Assembly (NCBI GenBank): GCA_902594515.1
Contig: CACJML010000002.1
Coordinates: forward strand, 192,911 to 256,910
From: an uncultured SAR86 cluster bacterium
GTDB taxonomy: Bacteria > Pseudomonadota > Gammaproteobacteria > Magnimaribacterales > D2472
DNA length: 64,000 bases
Reading direction: 5' to 3'
Below the pieces are notes generated by a model, which saw nothing but the letters and a program-made list of their open reading frames with translations, was not told where the DNA came from and ran no database searches. The translations under genes were made by a program, and so were the position numbers. Of this stretch, positions 43,520-52,292 are shown piece after piece. Within the stretch, counting starts at the first letter, position 1; each line of letters opens with the position of its first letter.

Positions 43520-44122
43520 ATGAGCAATCAACCTGCGTTAAAGATAAAAACTAGCGATGGTCGTTTCGCTAGAAGCCAAAAAACAAAAGACGCTATTGTA
43601 AAAGCTCTACTTAAACTCCTTAACGATACACCTTTCCCAACAGCAGAACAGGTAGCCAAGGAATCAAAGATTGGCCTTAGAACTGTTTACAGACAATTTA
43701 AAGATATGGAAAGCATCTATCTCTCCTTACATGAAGAATGTCTATATTTTCTAAACAAAATGTTTGAAAATGAAATTGACGTTAATCAATCTTTTGAGGA
43801 AAGAATAAATTTTGCTGTTTCCGAAAGACTGAAAATTTATAGCGAATATGAAACTTTATTCATAGCTACTATTTCAAATGCTGCTCGATTACCAATCCTT
43901 GTTGATCAAGTGGCTGCATCCTATCAAATCATGCGTAAGAGATTTATTAAGATTGTTCCTGAAATTAAAAATCTTTCCGGTATTAAATCTGATCTTCTCT
44001 TTACAAGAATTCTATTTCCGACATGGTTTTCATTGCGTAACGTCCTGAGGCATGATCAAAAAACAATCATTAATGAACTCTCGATTGATTTAATGGAATA
44101 CATCAAATCTAATATTAAATAA
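43520..44122 (+). CDS. TetR-family transcriptional regulator
   Basis: The 200-residue protein has an N-terminal helix-turn-helix ('TAEQVAKESKIGLRTVYRQF', with the helix 'GLRTVYRQFKDMESIYLSLH') and an all-helical ligand domain without a recognised ligand signature. The ORF track begins at a TTG (43517). I take the ATG at 43520, at the predicted transcription start. It is divergent from the catabolic operon and separated by the operator described above, so it probably represses both itself and the operon until a substrate or acyl-CoA is bound (inference). Confidence 0.9.
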   Translation: MSNQPALKIKTSDGRFARSQKTKDAIVKALLKLLNDTPFPTAEQVAKESKIGLRTVYRQFKDMESIYLSLHEECLYFLNKMFENEIDVNQSFEERINFAVSERLKIYSEYETLFIATISNAARLPILVDQVAASYQIMRKRFIKIVPEIKNLSGIKSDLLFTRILFPTWFSLRNVLRHDQKTIINELSIDLMEYIKSNIK

Positions 44123-44161
44123 TTTTTATTACCTCGATAAGATATATCTTTGATTTAAAAA

Positions 44162-44185
44162 AAAGGCAGCCAAAAGGCTGCCTTT
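44162..44185 (-). terminator. Intrinsic terminator of the TonB-dependent receptor gene
   Basis: The 10-bp stem AAAGGCAGCC/GGCTGCCTTT with an AAAA loop is followed on the minus strand by eight Us. It is 21 bases after the receptor stop. It may also end the TetR transcript from the other side, where only three Ts follow. Confidence 0.85.
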
Positions 44186-44206
44186 ATAAGTTATGAATTA
44201 ACTAAC

Positions 44207-46747
44207 TTAAAAGTTAAATGTCACTTGGAAACCAACTTGCCTACCTCGGTTGGTAGATGCTTCATAAAATTTTGAAGGCAATCCACTGCCGCCAGGCATA
44301 CCATATTCAGTGTAGTAATTTGGTACGAAAGCTAGGTCGACATCATCAAGCATATTCTTAACAAATACGTTTACATCCCACTGACCATCAGCCGATCTCC
44401 ATCCAAGGAAAATATTTGCAAGATACAGCTCTTCAATTGAAAGCTCTTTATTAAGACCACTGTCTCTGGCATCTCTCCAATTAATGTTGTATCGAGTATA
44501 TCTTTCTCCACCAGCATAAGATGGAACTGTATGATCGAGGTAGAACGTCCAAGAAGTTTCAGCGGCATCGTTTAATGGCATTCCACTCACGTCCATTGAT
44601 GCAACAGTTGGTCCTGAATATGTTGGATCATTAATGTATCCAATAGAACCAGAGTCAAACTCGCTTTCACTCTGAGTAAAGCTACCACCAAGAACTAAGT
44701 TTTCATTAACAATATATTTATACTCAATATCCATACCTGTCATTGAGGCATCGTTATTGTTAAAGATTCCACCCTGAACCTGCGCAGTTTGACCTGTAGC
44801 ACCTGTAGCGCCATAGGTCATTGCAGTAACGTCATCCCACTTACGTTGGTAATTATCAAATGTGTAATCATAATAGGCAGCATTCAGTCTTAATCTGCCA
44901 TCAAGGAAAGTACCTTTCATACCAATTTCTGTCATGTCAGTTTCTTCTTCTGCAAAAGGAACAAGACTTGGTGCTATAGGCGTATTCGCTAAGGTTCCAC
45001 CAGGACTTCTGTAACCTTGCTCAACGGCAAAGTATAGAAGCACATCATCATCAACAAAGTGTCCAATTTTAAAATTACCGGTAGTTGATTCACTGCTCAA
45101 TGCCATAAGGTTCTGAGGAATTAATTCAAACGAACTTCCGCCACCATCCATGATGCCAACAAGTTGTGTTAGTGGAAGATATATCTGTTGAGATCTATAA
45201 CCCTCTAATTCCTGCTCTCTAAAACCAAATTGAACAAAAGTTTGATCGCTGATGTTATATTTAAAGTTTGCAAAAACAGCCTCAGTTTTGTTATTAACAA
45301 TGTAATCCGTACATGCCATCACCACGCTTCGTGCGGCAAATATACCTGGGCTTGCTAAATCAGCTTCGCAAGCATTAAAAGGTGTTTTGTAATCAAATGG
45401 CACCAATGGTTTGTATAAAAAAGGTGCAACTTCGGTAATAGAGTATGATCTATCTAAATCAGCATGTGTAAATGTTTCAGAATCTCTGTTAAAAACACCA
45501 ATTGTGTACTCTAACTTATCGTTATCTTGATTAGATAATCTTGCCTCAAATGTTTCGATTCCAGCATTGGTTCTGACCTCTTGAGGATATCCGTACACAA
45601 AAGCACCAGCATAGTCCCTATCAATAAGGCCCAATGTGTCATTTTCATAATCTGAAACTCTTAAAGAGAAAAGATGTGAACCCATATCATAATCCACCAT
45701 AAGATTTAGGGTCTCGCCTGAATTATTTTGATATGCTCTTTGGAAATGAAGTGCTTTCCTATCTTCAGGATCTAGAGGTCCTGAAAGATCACTGTAGTTA
45801 GGTCTATGCAGTGTTGCAAGCTGAGCTGCTCCAGCTGCTCCTCCTGGTAACATGGCTAAAAAACCAAGATAAGAACCAACAAAATGTGCATAAGAATTGT
45901 AGGTTTGAGCTGGTCCAAGCATACCAGCTGTTGCAGGATTCACATATCCAGCTAGGTCTATTGTAATTGGCCCTTCAGAACCAGCAACGGCTCGAGGCGC
46001 CTCGCTGGTTGATTCCATGTTCTGATACTTCAGCCTGACAGACATGTTATCACTTGGCTCCCAATTCAGGGAAATCCTAAAAGAATCGTACTCATGATCC
46101 TCTTCTTGACCATTTCGTATATTTCTTACTTCATTACCTCCTGTGTCATTAGTCACGGCAGCAAATCTTAGTGCCATGGTATCGCTAATGCCTACATCGG
46201 AGGCATATTCTAAAATGGATGTATTATTATCTGCGAATGAAGTTTTAAGATAACCATTTCTAGCATCGCTTCCAATTTCTGCATCACGGGTATAAATTTG
46301 TAAGGCACCACCAGTACTCACAACACCTTGAAGTGTTCCTTGAGCACCTTTAAGAATTTCAACTCTTTCGGTGTCATACATCTGATAAAAAGCAACTTGT
46401 GGTCGAACTGGCATTTCATCAATGTAGGCTTGAATTGGTTGGTCATTACCGCCGTCAGGATCAACTTTTTGCCCTCTGATAGTAATGACTGATCTGCGTG
46501 GATCAATTTGAGTAAATTCAACACCTGAAACTAGTTGAGAAAGCTCTCCTAGTTCACGAATTTGATAATCATCAATGTCGGCACCGGTAACTGCATTAAC
46601 GGTCTGTGCAATGGATTGAACATTTTCTTCCTTCTTTGTTGCGGTTACAACAACCTCTTCTAGGACAAGCTCATTGTTTTGAGCATATACAGCAGAAGAA
46701 ATTATGCCGATAGGCAACAATAATAATATAGATAATAATTTGCGCAT
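44207..46747 (-). CDS. TonB-dependent outer-membrane receptor
   Basis: The 846-residue protein has a signal peptide ('ILLLLPIGIISSAVYAQ'), a TonB-box-like 'LEEVVVTATKKEENVQ', a plug domain ('ALQIYTRDAEIGSDARNG', 'ERVEILKGAQGTLQGV') and a 22-strand barrel, ending in Phe ('QVGFQVTFNF'). The sphingomonad-like receptor type takes up diverse organic substrates rather than clearly siderophores. It has its own terminator. It sits beyond the TetR gene of the catabolic operon, so it may import that substrate (inference). A TGTCA-GTT-TGACA palindrome lies upstream. Confidence 0.92.
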   Translation of the reverse strand: MRKLLSILLLLPIGIISSAVYAQNNELVLEEVVVTATKKEENVQSIAQTVNAVTGADIDDYQIRELGELSQLVSGVEFTQIDPRRSVITIRGQKVDPDGGNDQPIQAYIDEMPVRPQVAFYQMYDTERVEILKGAQGTLQGVVSTGGALQIYTRDAEIGSDARNGYLKTSFADNNTSILEYASDVGISDTMALRFAAVTNDTGGNEVRNIRNGQEEDHEYDSFRISLNWEPSDNMSVRLKYQNMESTSEAPRAVAGSEGPITIDLAGYVNPATAGMLGPAQTYNSYAHFVGSYLGFLAMLPGGAAGAAQLATLHRPNYSDLSGPLDPEDRKALHFQRAYQNNSGETLNLMVDYDMGSHLFSLRVSDYENDTLGLIDRDYAGAFVYGYPQEVRTNAGIETFEARLSNQDNDKLEYTIGVFNRDSETFTHADLDRSYSITEVAPFLYKPLVPFDYKTPFNACEADLASPGIFAARSVVMACTDYIVNNKTEAVFANFKYNISDQTFVQFGFREQELEGYRSQQIYLPLTQLVGIMDGGGSSFELIPQNLMALSSESTTGNFKIGHFVDDDVLLYFAVEQGYRSPGGTLANTPIAPSLVPFAEEETDMTEIGMKGTFLDGRLRLNAAYYDYTFDNYQRKWDDVTAMTYGATGATGQTAQVQGGIFNNNDASMTGMDIEYKYIVNENLVLGGSFTQSESEFDSGSIGYINDPTYSGPTVASMDVSGMPLNDAAETSWTFYLDHTVPSYAGGERYTRYNINWRDARDSGLNKELSIEELYLANIFLGWRSADGQWDVNVFVKNMLDDVDLAFVPNYYTEYGMPGGSGLPSKFYEASTNRGRQVGFQVTFNF

Positions 46748-46828
46748 TTTTCCCCCTAAAATGAAAAACTTACCAAGAATATACCTTTTTTTATCGTAAA
46801 TATAAACTTTTTTGATGTTTTGAAACCT

Positions 46829-46841
46829 TGTCAGTTTGACA
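46829..46841. promoter_or_regulatory. Candidate palindromic site upstream of the TonB receptor gene
   Basis: TGTCA-GTT-TGACA lies 82 bases before the receptor start and just after the stop of the next gene. It shares the TGACA core with the TetR operator, but in the opposite arrangement. Weak evidence. Confidence 0.3.
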
Positions 46842-46843
46842 GT

Positions 46844-47482
46844 CTAGGGTTGGGAAATAATATTTTGTGAATTATTTAATGATGCCTGAATATCTAGAAT
46901 TGATTGGTTGGTCTGCTTTCTGTAATTATCAAAAGCTTCAATGGTCTCATCTAAGAGCAACAACCTTCTTTGTAATGTGTTAATTTGCAGCGCCAGTGCT
47001 TTATATTCCTCACTTTCAACATTAAGTCTGTTTGTAATACCTTCCAAACTGTCCAACTTGGAGCTTAATTTTTTAAAATCGTCCTTCAAACCCTTGATGG
47101 TCTTATTTAACTCTTGATTTTGCTTTTTTAAACCATCAAGCTCAACAAAAATCTTGCTGATATTTACCTTATTTCTTTTATTACTCAGATCCCAAAGCTT
47201 TTTTATTTCTTTGTCTAAAAATTGAAGTTGGGCTCCGGTATCTGTGAGGAATTCTGTACTAACTTCGTCTGCTAATTGAAATTCTTCTTCTAAACTAATG
47301 AGTCTTGATTCAAGGTCTGTTGTATTAACGCCGGTATTTTTAGAAATTTGGCCAACCCATAGCGATAGAAAAAGCATCCCGAATAAAATAATGATAAATA
47401 CGATTGCTAGGATCATACCGCCCTTTTCTTCTATAACTTTATAGATTCTTTGGAAGTCTTCAGGTGATATTTTATCTGTCAT
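46844..47482 (-). CDS. Single-pass membrane protein with long coiled coil, unknown function
   Basis: The 212-residue protein has a short cytoplasmic N-terminus, one membrane segment (about 23-43, 'MILAIVFIIILFGMLFLSLW') and a heptad-rich region (about 55-210). The motif 'GAQLQFLDKEIKKLWDLSNK' recurs in uncharacterised gammaproteobacterial proteins known to me only as hypotheticals. The layout is like envelope-spanning or cell-division accessory proteins, and I cannot assign a function. It is divergent from an acyl-CoA dehydrogenase gene across 74 bases. Confidence 0.7.
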   Translation of the reverse strand: MTDKISPEDFQRIYKVIEEKGGMILAIVFIIILFGMLFLSLWVGQISKNTGVNTTDLESRLISLEEEFQLADEVSTEFLTDTGAQLQFLDKEIKKLWDLSNKRNKVNISKIFVELDGLKKQNQELNKTIKGLKDDFKKLSSKLDSLEGITNRLNVESEEYKALALQINTLQRRLLLLDETIEAFDNYRKQTNQSILDIQASLNNSQNIISQP

Positions 47483-47508
47483 GATAGGGGCATTTTGTGT
47501 TTTAATAT

Positions 47509-47522
47509 GTTAATCAATTAAC
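47509..47522. promoter_or_regulatory. 14-bp palindrome in the divergent promoter region of the acyl-CoA dehydrogenase pair
   Basis: GTTAAT-CA-ATTAAC is palindromic apart from its central two bases and lies 35 bases before the acyl-CoA dehydrogenase start. It is a candidate operator for an unidentified regulator. It may be chance in AT-rich DNA. Confidence 0.3.
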
Positions 47523-47556
47523 TAACTAATTACTAAAGATTTTTAAATATTAGGCT

Positions 47557-48672
47557 ATGAACTTAGATTTTTCTGACGATCAAAAATTCTTACAAGATGA
47601 AGCACGTAAATTTTTCGATAAGGAAGGTGGTTTAGCTAATGCAAGAAAAGTGATGGATGAAAGTATCAGTCATGATGATTCTCTTTGGGCCAAAATAGTT
47701 GAGCTTGGTTGGACTGGCATAAGAATACCAGAAGAATATGATGGACTTGGGCTTGGGCACCTTGAGTTGTGTGTCATTGCTGAGGAGATAGGTAGAGCTT
47801 TAGCACCTATACCTTTTTCTTCCTCAGTGTATCTTTTTACAGAAACCATCATTAAATATGGGTCTGATGAAATAAAAAAAGAGATTCTACCTAAGCTCGT
47901 GACCGGCGAGGTTGTCGGAACATACGCAGTTGCTGAGGATATGGCAGCTGTTTCAGAAGCTAACCTTTCATGCTCTGTTGATGGGGATGCAATTAACGGT
48001 ACTAAAATTGCTGTCCCTGATGCTGATCTTGCTACTCATGCAATTGTGCTTGCTAAAGCTTCATCAGGTATCGAGCTCAGATTAGTTGACCTCAATGCAG
48101 AAGGTGTCTCTACATCCCTTCAAAAGAACTTAGATAAATCAAGATCATTTTACAAAGTGGAATTTAATAATTCTAAATCATCTTTATTAGGTGAATCGGG
48201 TGCAGGATGGGATTCCCATGTGCATATTATGGATCAGGCAGCGGTGCTTTTTGCTTTTGAGCAGGTGGGCGGATCTCAGCAAGCACTGGATATGGCCAAA
48301 CAATATGCTATGGAACGATATGCATTTGGAAGACAAATTGGTTCATACCAAGCAATTAAGCATAAACTTGCGGACATGTATGTTGCTGTAACGCTCGCAA
48401 AATCAAATTGTTATTATGGTGCTTGGGCACTATCATCGGAGTCATCTGAGTTACCCCTTGCTGCTGCAACTTCACGAGTTAGTGCTACTAAAGCATTTCA
48501 ATTGTGTGCCAAAGAAAATATTCAAACACATGGCGGAAATGGCTTTACTTGGGAATATGATTGTCATCTTTTTTACAAGCGCTCAAAAGTCCTTTCACTA
48601 AACTTAGGATCAGAATCAAGCTGGAAAGAAAAGCTTGTTACTGCAATGGAAAAAACTAATACACTTAATTAA
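47557..48672 (+). CDS. Acyl-CoA dehydrogenase, short form (subunit of a possible heteromer)
   Basis: The 371-residue protein has the ACAD fold: 'GWTGIRIPEEYDGLGLGHLE', 'GTYAVAEDMAAVSEANLSCS' and 'ERYAFGRQIGSYQAIKHKLA'. The C-terminal region is 'NIQTHGGNGFTWEYDCHLFYK', followed by 'SLNLGSESSW' instead of the usual Glu-bearing 'E.T..I' tail. Together with the next gene it resembles the paired FadE/ChsE alpha2beta2 enzymes of steroid side-chain breakdown. AGG precedes the start. The partner gene starts 12 bases later. Substrate unknown. Confidence 0.88.
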   Translation: MNLDFSDDQKFLQDEARKFFDKEGGLANARKVMDESISHDDSLWAKIVELGWTGIRIPEEYDGLGLGHLELCVIAEEIGRALAPIPFSSSVYLFTETIIKYGSDEIKKEILPKLVTGEVVGTYAVAEDMAAVSEANLSCSVDGDAINGTKIAVPDADLATHAIVLAKASSGIELRLVDLNAEGVSTSLQKNLDKSRSFYKVEFNNSKSSLLGESGAGWDSHVHIMDQAAVLFAFEQVGGSQQALDMAKQYAMERYAFGRQIGSYQAIKHKLADMYVAVTLAKSNCYYGAWALSSESSELPLAAATSRVSATKAFQLCAKENIQTHGGNGFTWEYDCHLFYKRSKVLSLNLGSESSWKEKLVTAMEKTNTLN

Positions 48673-48684
48673 TAGGAAAAAAAT

Positions 48685-49917
48685 ATGGATTTTAATGATA
48701 CCCCCGAACAAGCTAAATTTAGAGCCAAATGTAAGGAATGGTTAGATGCAAATGCTGAGCTGAAAGATACTGGAAAGCGCCTAAATGTTGAAAGCAATTT
48801 AGAAGATCTAATTACAAAAGCTAAAGCATGGCAAAAAAAGAAATATGAGGCTGGATGGGCAATGTTGCATTGGCCGAAAGAGTACGGCGGCATCAATGCT
48901 TCACCTATAGAACGTATTATCTGGGGTCAAGAAGAATCTAAATATGATGTGCCAGGAAGTGTATTTGAAATTGGTCTAGGCATGTGCGGTCCGGTAATGA
49001 TGCAATACGCATCTGAGGATCAAAAGGAAAGATACCTTCCTCCAATGGCTGAAGGAAAGGAGATTTGGTGTCAATTATTCTCAGAACCATCTGCTGGCTC
49101 TGATGTAGCAGGACTTAGAAGTAAAGCCGTCAAAGATGGTGATGAGTGGGTCATTAATGGTCAAAAAGTTTGGACTTCAGGTGCTCATTATTCTGATTAC
49201 GGAATTTTAGTGGTCAGACATGATCCTGATCTTGAAAAACATAAAGGCCTTACGTTCTTCTTTGTTGATATGAAATCGCCAGGCATTACTGTAAAACCGA
49301 TTAAACAGATTACTGGAACCGCAGGTAGTGGAGCTGGCTTCAATGAAGTTTATTTTGATGATGTAAGAATTCCTGATTCACAAAGACTCGGTGAGATTGG
49401 TGATGGCTGGAAAGTTGCTATTACAACATTGATGAATGAAAGGTTAGCGGTTGGAGACGCCAAAGGTGCTGATGTAAATGAGGCGCTTTCACTAGCTAAA
49501 GATAAAGATGACTTTGGTCAGCTTATGATTAAAAATCAAGCAGTCAGAGATAAATTAGCTGACTGGTTTTGTGAGGCTAATGGTCTTAAATACACAAAAT
49601 TTAGAACCATGTCAGCTCTCTCTAAGGGAGAAGCACCGGGCCCAGAAGCTTCAATTACTAAAATAGTTAGTGCCAATAAACTTCAAGCCATTGGTAATTT
49701 TGGAATTGACTCTGGTGATATGGCAGGAATGTTAATAGATGAAGAGGATGGTATGAGTTCTTTCCAAGCTGCATGGCTTGGCGCACCAGGCCTCAGAATA
49801 GCCGGTGGTACAGATGAAATTCTCAAAAATATTATTGCTGAACGGGTATTAGGCCTCCCTCAAGATCCAAGAGCTGATAAGGGATTACCTTTTAAAGATA
49901 TCCCCTCAGGTAAATAA
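48685..49917 (+). CDS. Acyl-CoA dehydrogenase (partner subunit)
   Basis: The 410-residue protein has the beta-domain motif 'WCQLFSEPSAGSDVAGLRSK', 'INGQKVWTSGAHYSDYGI', and 'GTAGSGAGFNEVYFDDVRIP', ending 'IAGGTDEILKNIIAERVLGL'. In place of the MCAD catalytic Glu (YEGT) it has Gly (AGGT), so the base must come from elsewhere or from the other subunit. The pair with the 371-residue gene fits a heteromeric ACAD. AGGA lies before the ATG. A role in oxidation of bulky or side-chain acyl-CoA is inference. Confidence 0.9.
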   Translation: MDFNDTPEQAKFRAKCKEWLDANAELKDTGKRLNVESNLEDLITKAKAWQKKKYEAGWAMLHWPKEYGGINASPIERIIWGQEESKYDVPGSVFEIGLGMCGPVMMQYASEDQKERYLPPMAEGKEIWCQLFSEPSAGSDVAGLRSKAVKDGDEWVINGQKVWTSGAHYSDYGILVVRHDPDLEKHKGLTFFFVDMKSPGITVKPIKQITGTAGSGAGFNEVYFDDVRIPDSQRLGEIGDGWKVAITTLMNERLAVGDAKGADVNEALSLAKDKDDFGQLMIKNQAVRDKLADWFCEANGLKYTKFRTMSALSKGEAPGPEASITKIVSANKLQAIGNFGIDSGDMAGMLIDEEDGMSSFQAAWLGAPGLRIAGGTDEILKNIIAERVLGLPQDPRADKGLPFKDIPSGK

Positions 49918-49951
49918 TCTTTCATATATATTTCTAAAGGCTAAGCAAGTC

Positions 49952-51724
49952 ATGTCTGATGCCTTTAAAAAACTTACTCTAGAGAACCATCAACTTCAGT
50001 GGAAAGATGAACTGCCATTTTCATTAGATGCTAACGATATTTTTTTTCAAGATGAGGCATTGAATGAGATTGAACATGTATTTATTAAACCCAACAAGAT
50101 TAAACATCGCTCATCAGTTGAAAAAAATTTAATTGTTGGAGAGATTGGCTTTGGATTTGGGCTAAATTTTCTTTCCACATGCCAAACCTGGATTCAAAAT
50201 TCAAATGAAGGTCTCCTAACTTATTTGAGTATTGATCATAAAATTGCTTCTCATGATGAGATAAAAAAGCTATTTAAAAAATTTAATGAGCTTAGTGATC
50301 TTGAAATAACTTTCTTTGATTGTTTTGAACCTATTCATCAAGGAATAAATAAATTTTTTTTTCCACAATGGAATGTTGAATTAATTTTTTATGTTGGCGA
50401 TGTGTTAGATGCGATTTCAGATTTAAATAATAATTTTAAGGTAGATGCATGGTATTTGGATGGCTTTGATCCTAAATTAAATAACGTGATGTGGTCTGAT
50501 CCTGTTTTAGATTTCATTCAAATGCATTCTTATAAAAATACGACAATATCAACATTTACTGCAGCCGGTTTTGTTAGAAGAGGTCTTACTCAAAGGGGTT
50601 TTGAAGTTGAACGAAAAAAAGGTTTCAAATTTAAGAGGCATCACATTGCGGGCAGGTACTCAAAACTATCTAAAGAGAAAAATCCTAAAAAAATTGCAAT
50701 CATAGGATCAGGAATAGCGGGATGCTCGACTGCATATCATCTTGCAAAAAATGGTCATATCGTTGACATTTTTGAAATAGAGTCAGAAATTTCATCTGGA
50801 GCTTCTGGAAATCCTCTGGCAGCGCTTTATCCTCGATTTAACTTAAATAATAAGCCTATCAATCTTTTAAATTTCTTTAGCTTTTATTATGCGGATAGGT
50901 TTTATAAGTCTTTGGATACTGATGGTTACTTTGAAACAGGCATTGGTTTTAAAGCTAGTGATGAAAGAACACAAAGCTGGATTAAAAAATTAAAAGCGCT
51001 TAACAGAAAAGATCTTTTTAGCTTTTCTGATAATCAAAACAAAAGTGGGCTAAAAGATTTTAAAGGAGTAATTTTTAAGCATGGTGGATATTTAGATCCA
51101 AAAAAAATCAATCAATCACTAATTTGCAATGAGAATATAAGCATTCATCTGTGTCATGAATTTAAAAATTTTGAAATTGAATCATCAGACATAACCTTAA
51201 GATTTGACGATAGTAATGAATGCACTTATGACTATCTAGTTCTTGCACACGGGTCAGGTTTAATTAATTTCTCTAGTGATTTATCACTTTCTAAGGGGCA
51301 ATTAGTAGCAACAAAGATCTCGGATTCCATCAAAATGCCTATTAACTCTAGTGGTTACATTCTTCCCGCAAAAGATGGGCTTAATTGGATAGGTGCGTCC
51401 TATGATAATCAGTTTGAAAACCTCGATGTTGATAAAGATACACTTAAAAAAATGATCACTTTCCAAGAGGATCAATATGAAGTTAAGAAAAAACTCCATC
51501 AGTATAAATCAAGAGCGCAGATAAGAACTGTCTCGAAGAATAAGTTACCAATAGCAGGAAAATATAAACAAAATGAAAAAATCTTTATCCTGGGAGGGCT
51601 TGGATCTAGAGGCTTTTGCTACGGTCCGATATTAGGAGACCATGTAGCGAATATGATTGATGGAAGCATAAGCCCATTAGAAAAAAATATTGCCGAAAGT
51701 CTGATGTCAAAAAACTTTAAATAG
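49952..51724 (+). CDS. mnmC: tRNA 5-methylaminomethyl-2-thiouridine biosynthesis bifunctional protein MnmC
   Basis: The 590-residue fusion has an N-terminal methyltransferase (about 1-230; 'VGEIGFGFGLNFLSTCQTW', 'AWYLDGFDPKLNNVMW', 'STFTAAGFVRRGLTQRGFEV') and a C-terminal FAD oxidase (about 240-590; 'KIAIIGSGIAGCSTAYHLAK', 'SGASGNPLAALYPRF', 'LGGLGSRGFCYGPILGD'). It converts cmnm5s2U34 to mnm5s2U34 in tRNAs. The order MTase-then-oxidase and the length match E. coli MnmC. Its 3' end overlaps the convergent lipoprotein gene by 8 bases. Confidence 0.93.
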   Translation: MSDAFKKLTLENHQLQWKDELPFSLDANDIFFQDEALNEIEHVFIKPNKIKHRSSVEKNLIVGEIGFGFGLNFLSTCQTWIQNSNEGLLTYLSIDHKIASHDEIKKLFKKFNELSDLEITFFDCFEPIHQGINKFFFPQWNVELIFYVGDVLDAISDLNNNFKVDAWYLDGFDPKLNNVMWSDPVLDFIQMHSYKNTTISTFTAAGFVRRGLTQRGFEVERKKGFKFKRHHIAGRYSKLSKEKNPKKIAIIGSGIAGCSTAYHLAKNGHIVDIFEIESEISSGASGNPLAALYPRFNLNNKPINLLNFFSFYYADRFYKSLDTDGYFETGIGFKASDERTQSWIKKLKALNRKDLFSFSDNQNKSGLKDFKGVIFKHGGYLDPKKINQSLICNENISIHLCHEFKNFEIESSDITLRFDDSNECTYDYLVLAHGSGLINFSSDLSLSKGQLVATKISDSIKMPINSSGYILPAKDGLNWIGASYDNQFENLDVDKDTLKKMITFQEDQYEVKKKLHQYKSRAQIRTVSKNKLPIAGKYKQNEKIFILGGLGSRGFCYGPILGDHVANMIDGSISPLEKNIAESLMSKNFK

Positions 51725-52226
51725 TCTCAAGAACTAAACCAACCAGGTTTTCAGCTTTTTCAACATTTGATGGCTCAAAAACCGAGCCTGGTCTCCACCT
51801 TGTTAATCCTGTCCACAAAGTTTGATCAGCTGCCTTATCAAAGATAGATATTCGTAAATAATATTCATCAATTGATCGAATACGATTAAGGTCGTAAGGT
51901 GATCGATAGTAATAAGGATATCGATAATAATTACCATCATCACGAACAAATTCTTCTGAGCTAACTGAGATATTTACGAGTAGATTAGCTTGATCTGAAA
52001 TAATATTTCCTCTATCTGTTAAATTTGATTTGATAGCTTCTTTAATCAGATCAACAAAAATTGGATCTATTTTTGCAGGAACATCACCTTCAAGAATTAC
52101 ATTTAACGAAGCATCTAATGGTAAGCTATAAGCGTCAATTGAGTTTGTTTTTAAGTAAGGTTGAGCGGTGCAACTCAGCAGAAATATTGTGGCGAGAGCA
52201 CAAAAAGCTATAGACTGAAATTTCAT
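51717..52226 (-). CDS. DUF4136-like lipoprotein
   Basis: The 169-residue protein has a lipoprotein signal ('FCALATIFLLSCTAQ', Cys about residue 19). The mature part has strands such as 'LLVNISVSSEEFVRD' and 'RIRSIDEYYLRISIFDKAAD', then 'TLWTGLTRWRPG'. The pattern agrees with DUF4136 lipoproteins, whose function is unknown. A Tyr-rich stretch ('YYRYPYYYRSPYDL') lies in the middle. It is divergent from the protease gene across 66 bases. Confidence 0.75.
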   Translation of the reverse strand: MKFQSIAFCALATIFLLSCTAQPYLKTNSIDAYSLPLDASLNVILEGDVPAKIDPIFVDLIKEAIKSNLTDRGNIISDQANLLVNISVSSEEFVRDDGNYYRYPYYYRSPYDLNRIRSIDEYYLRISIFDKAADQTLWTGLTRWRPGSVFEPSNVEKAENLVGLVLETI

Positions 52227-52292
52227 AATTTAAATAAAAGTTAATTGATTTTTTATTATAATATTTTACTCAAAATTTTCTAAATATTTAAA

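Noticed and set aside
46829-46841. Terminator after the coiled-coil protein gene
   Set aside because: The 5-bp stem is too short and no U run follows on the minus strand.
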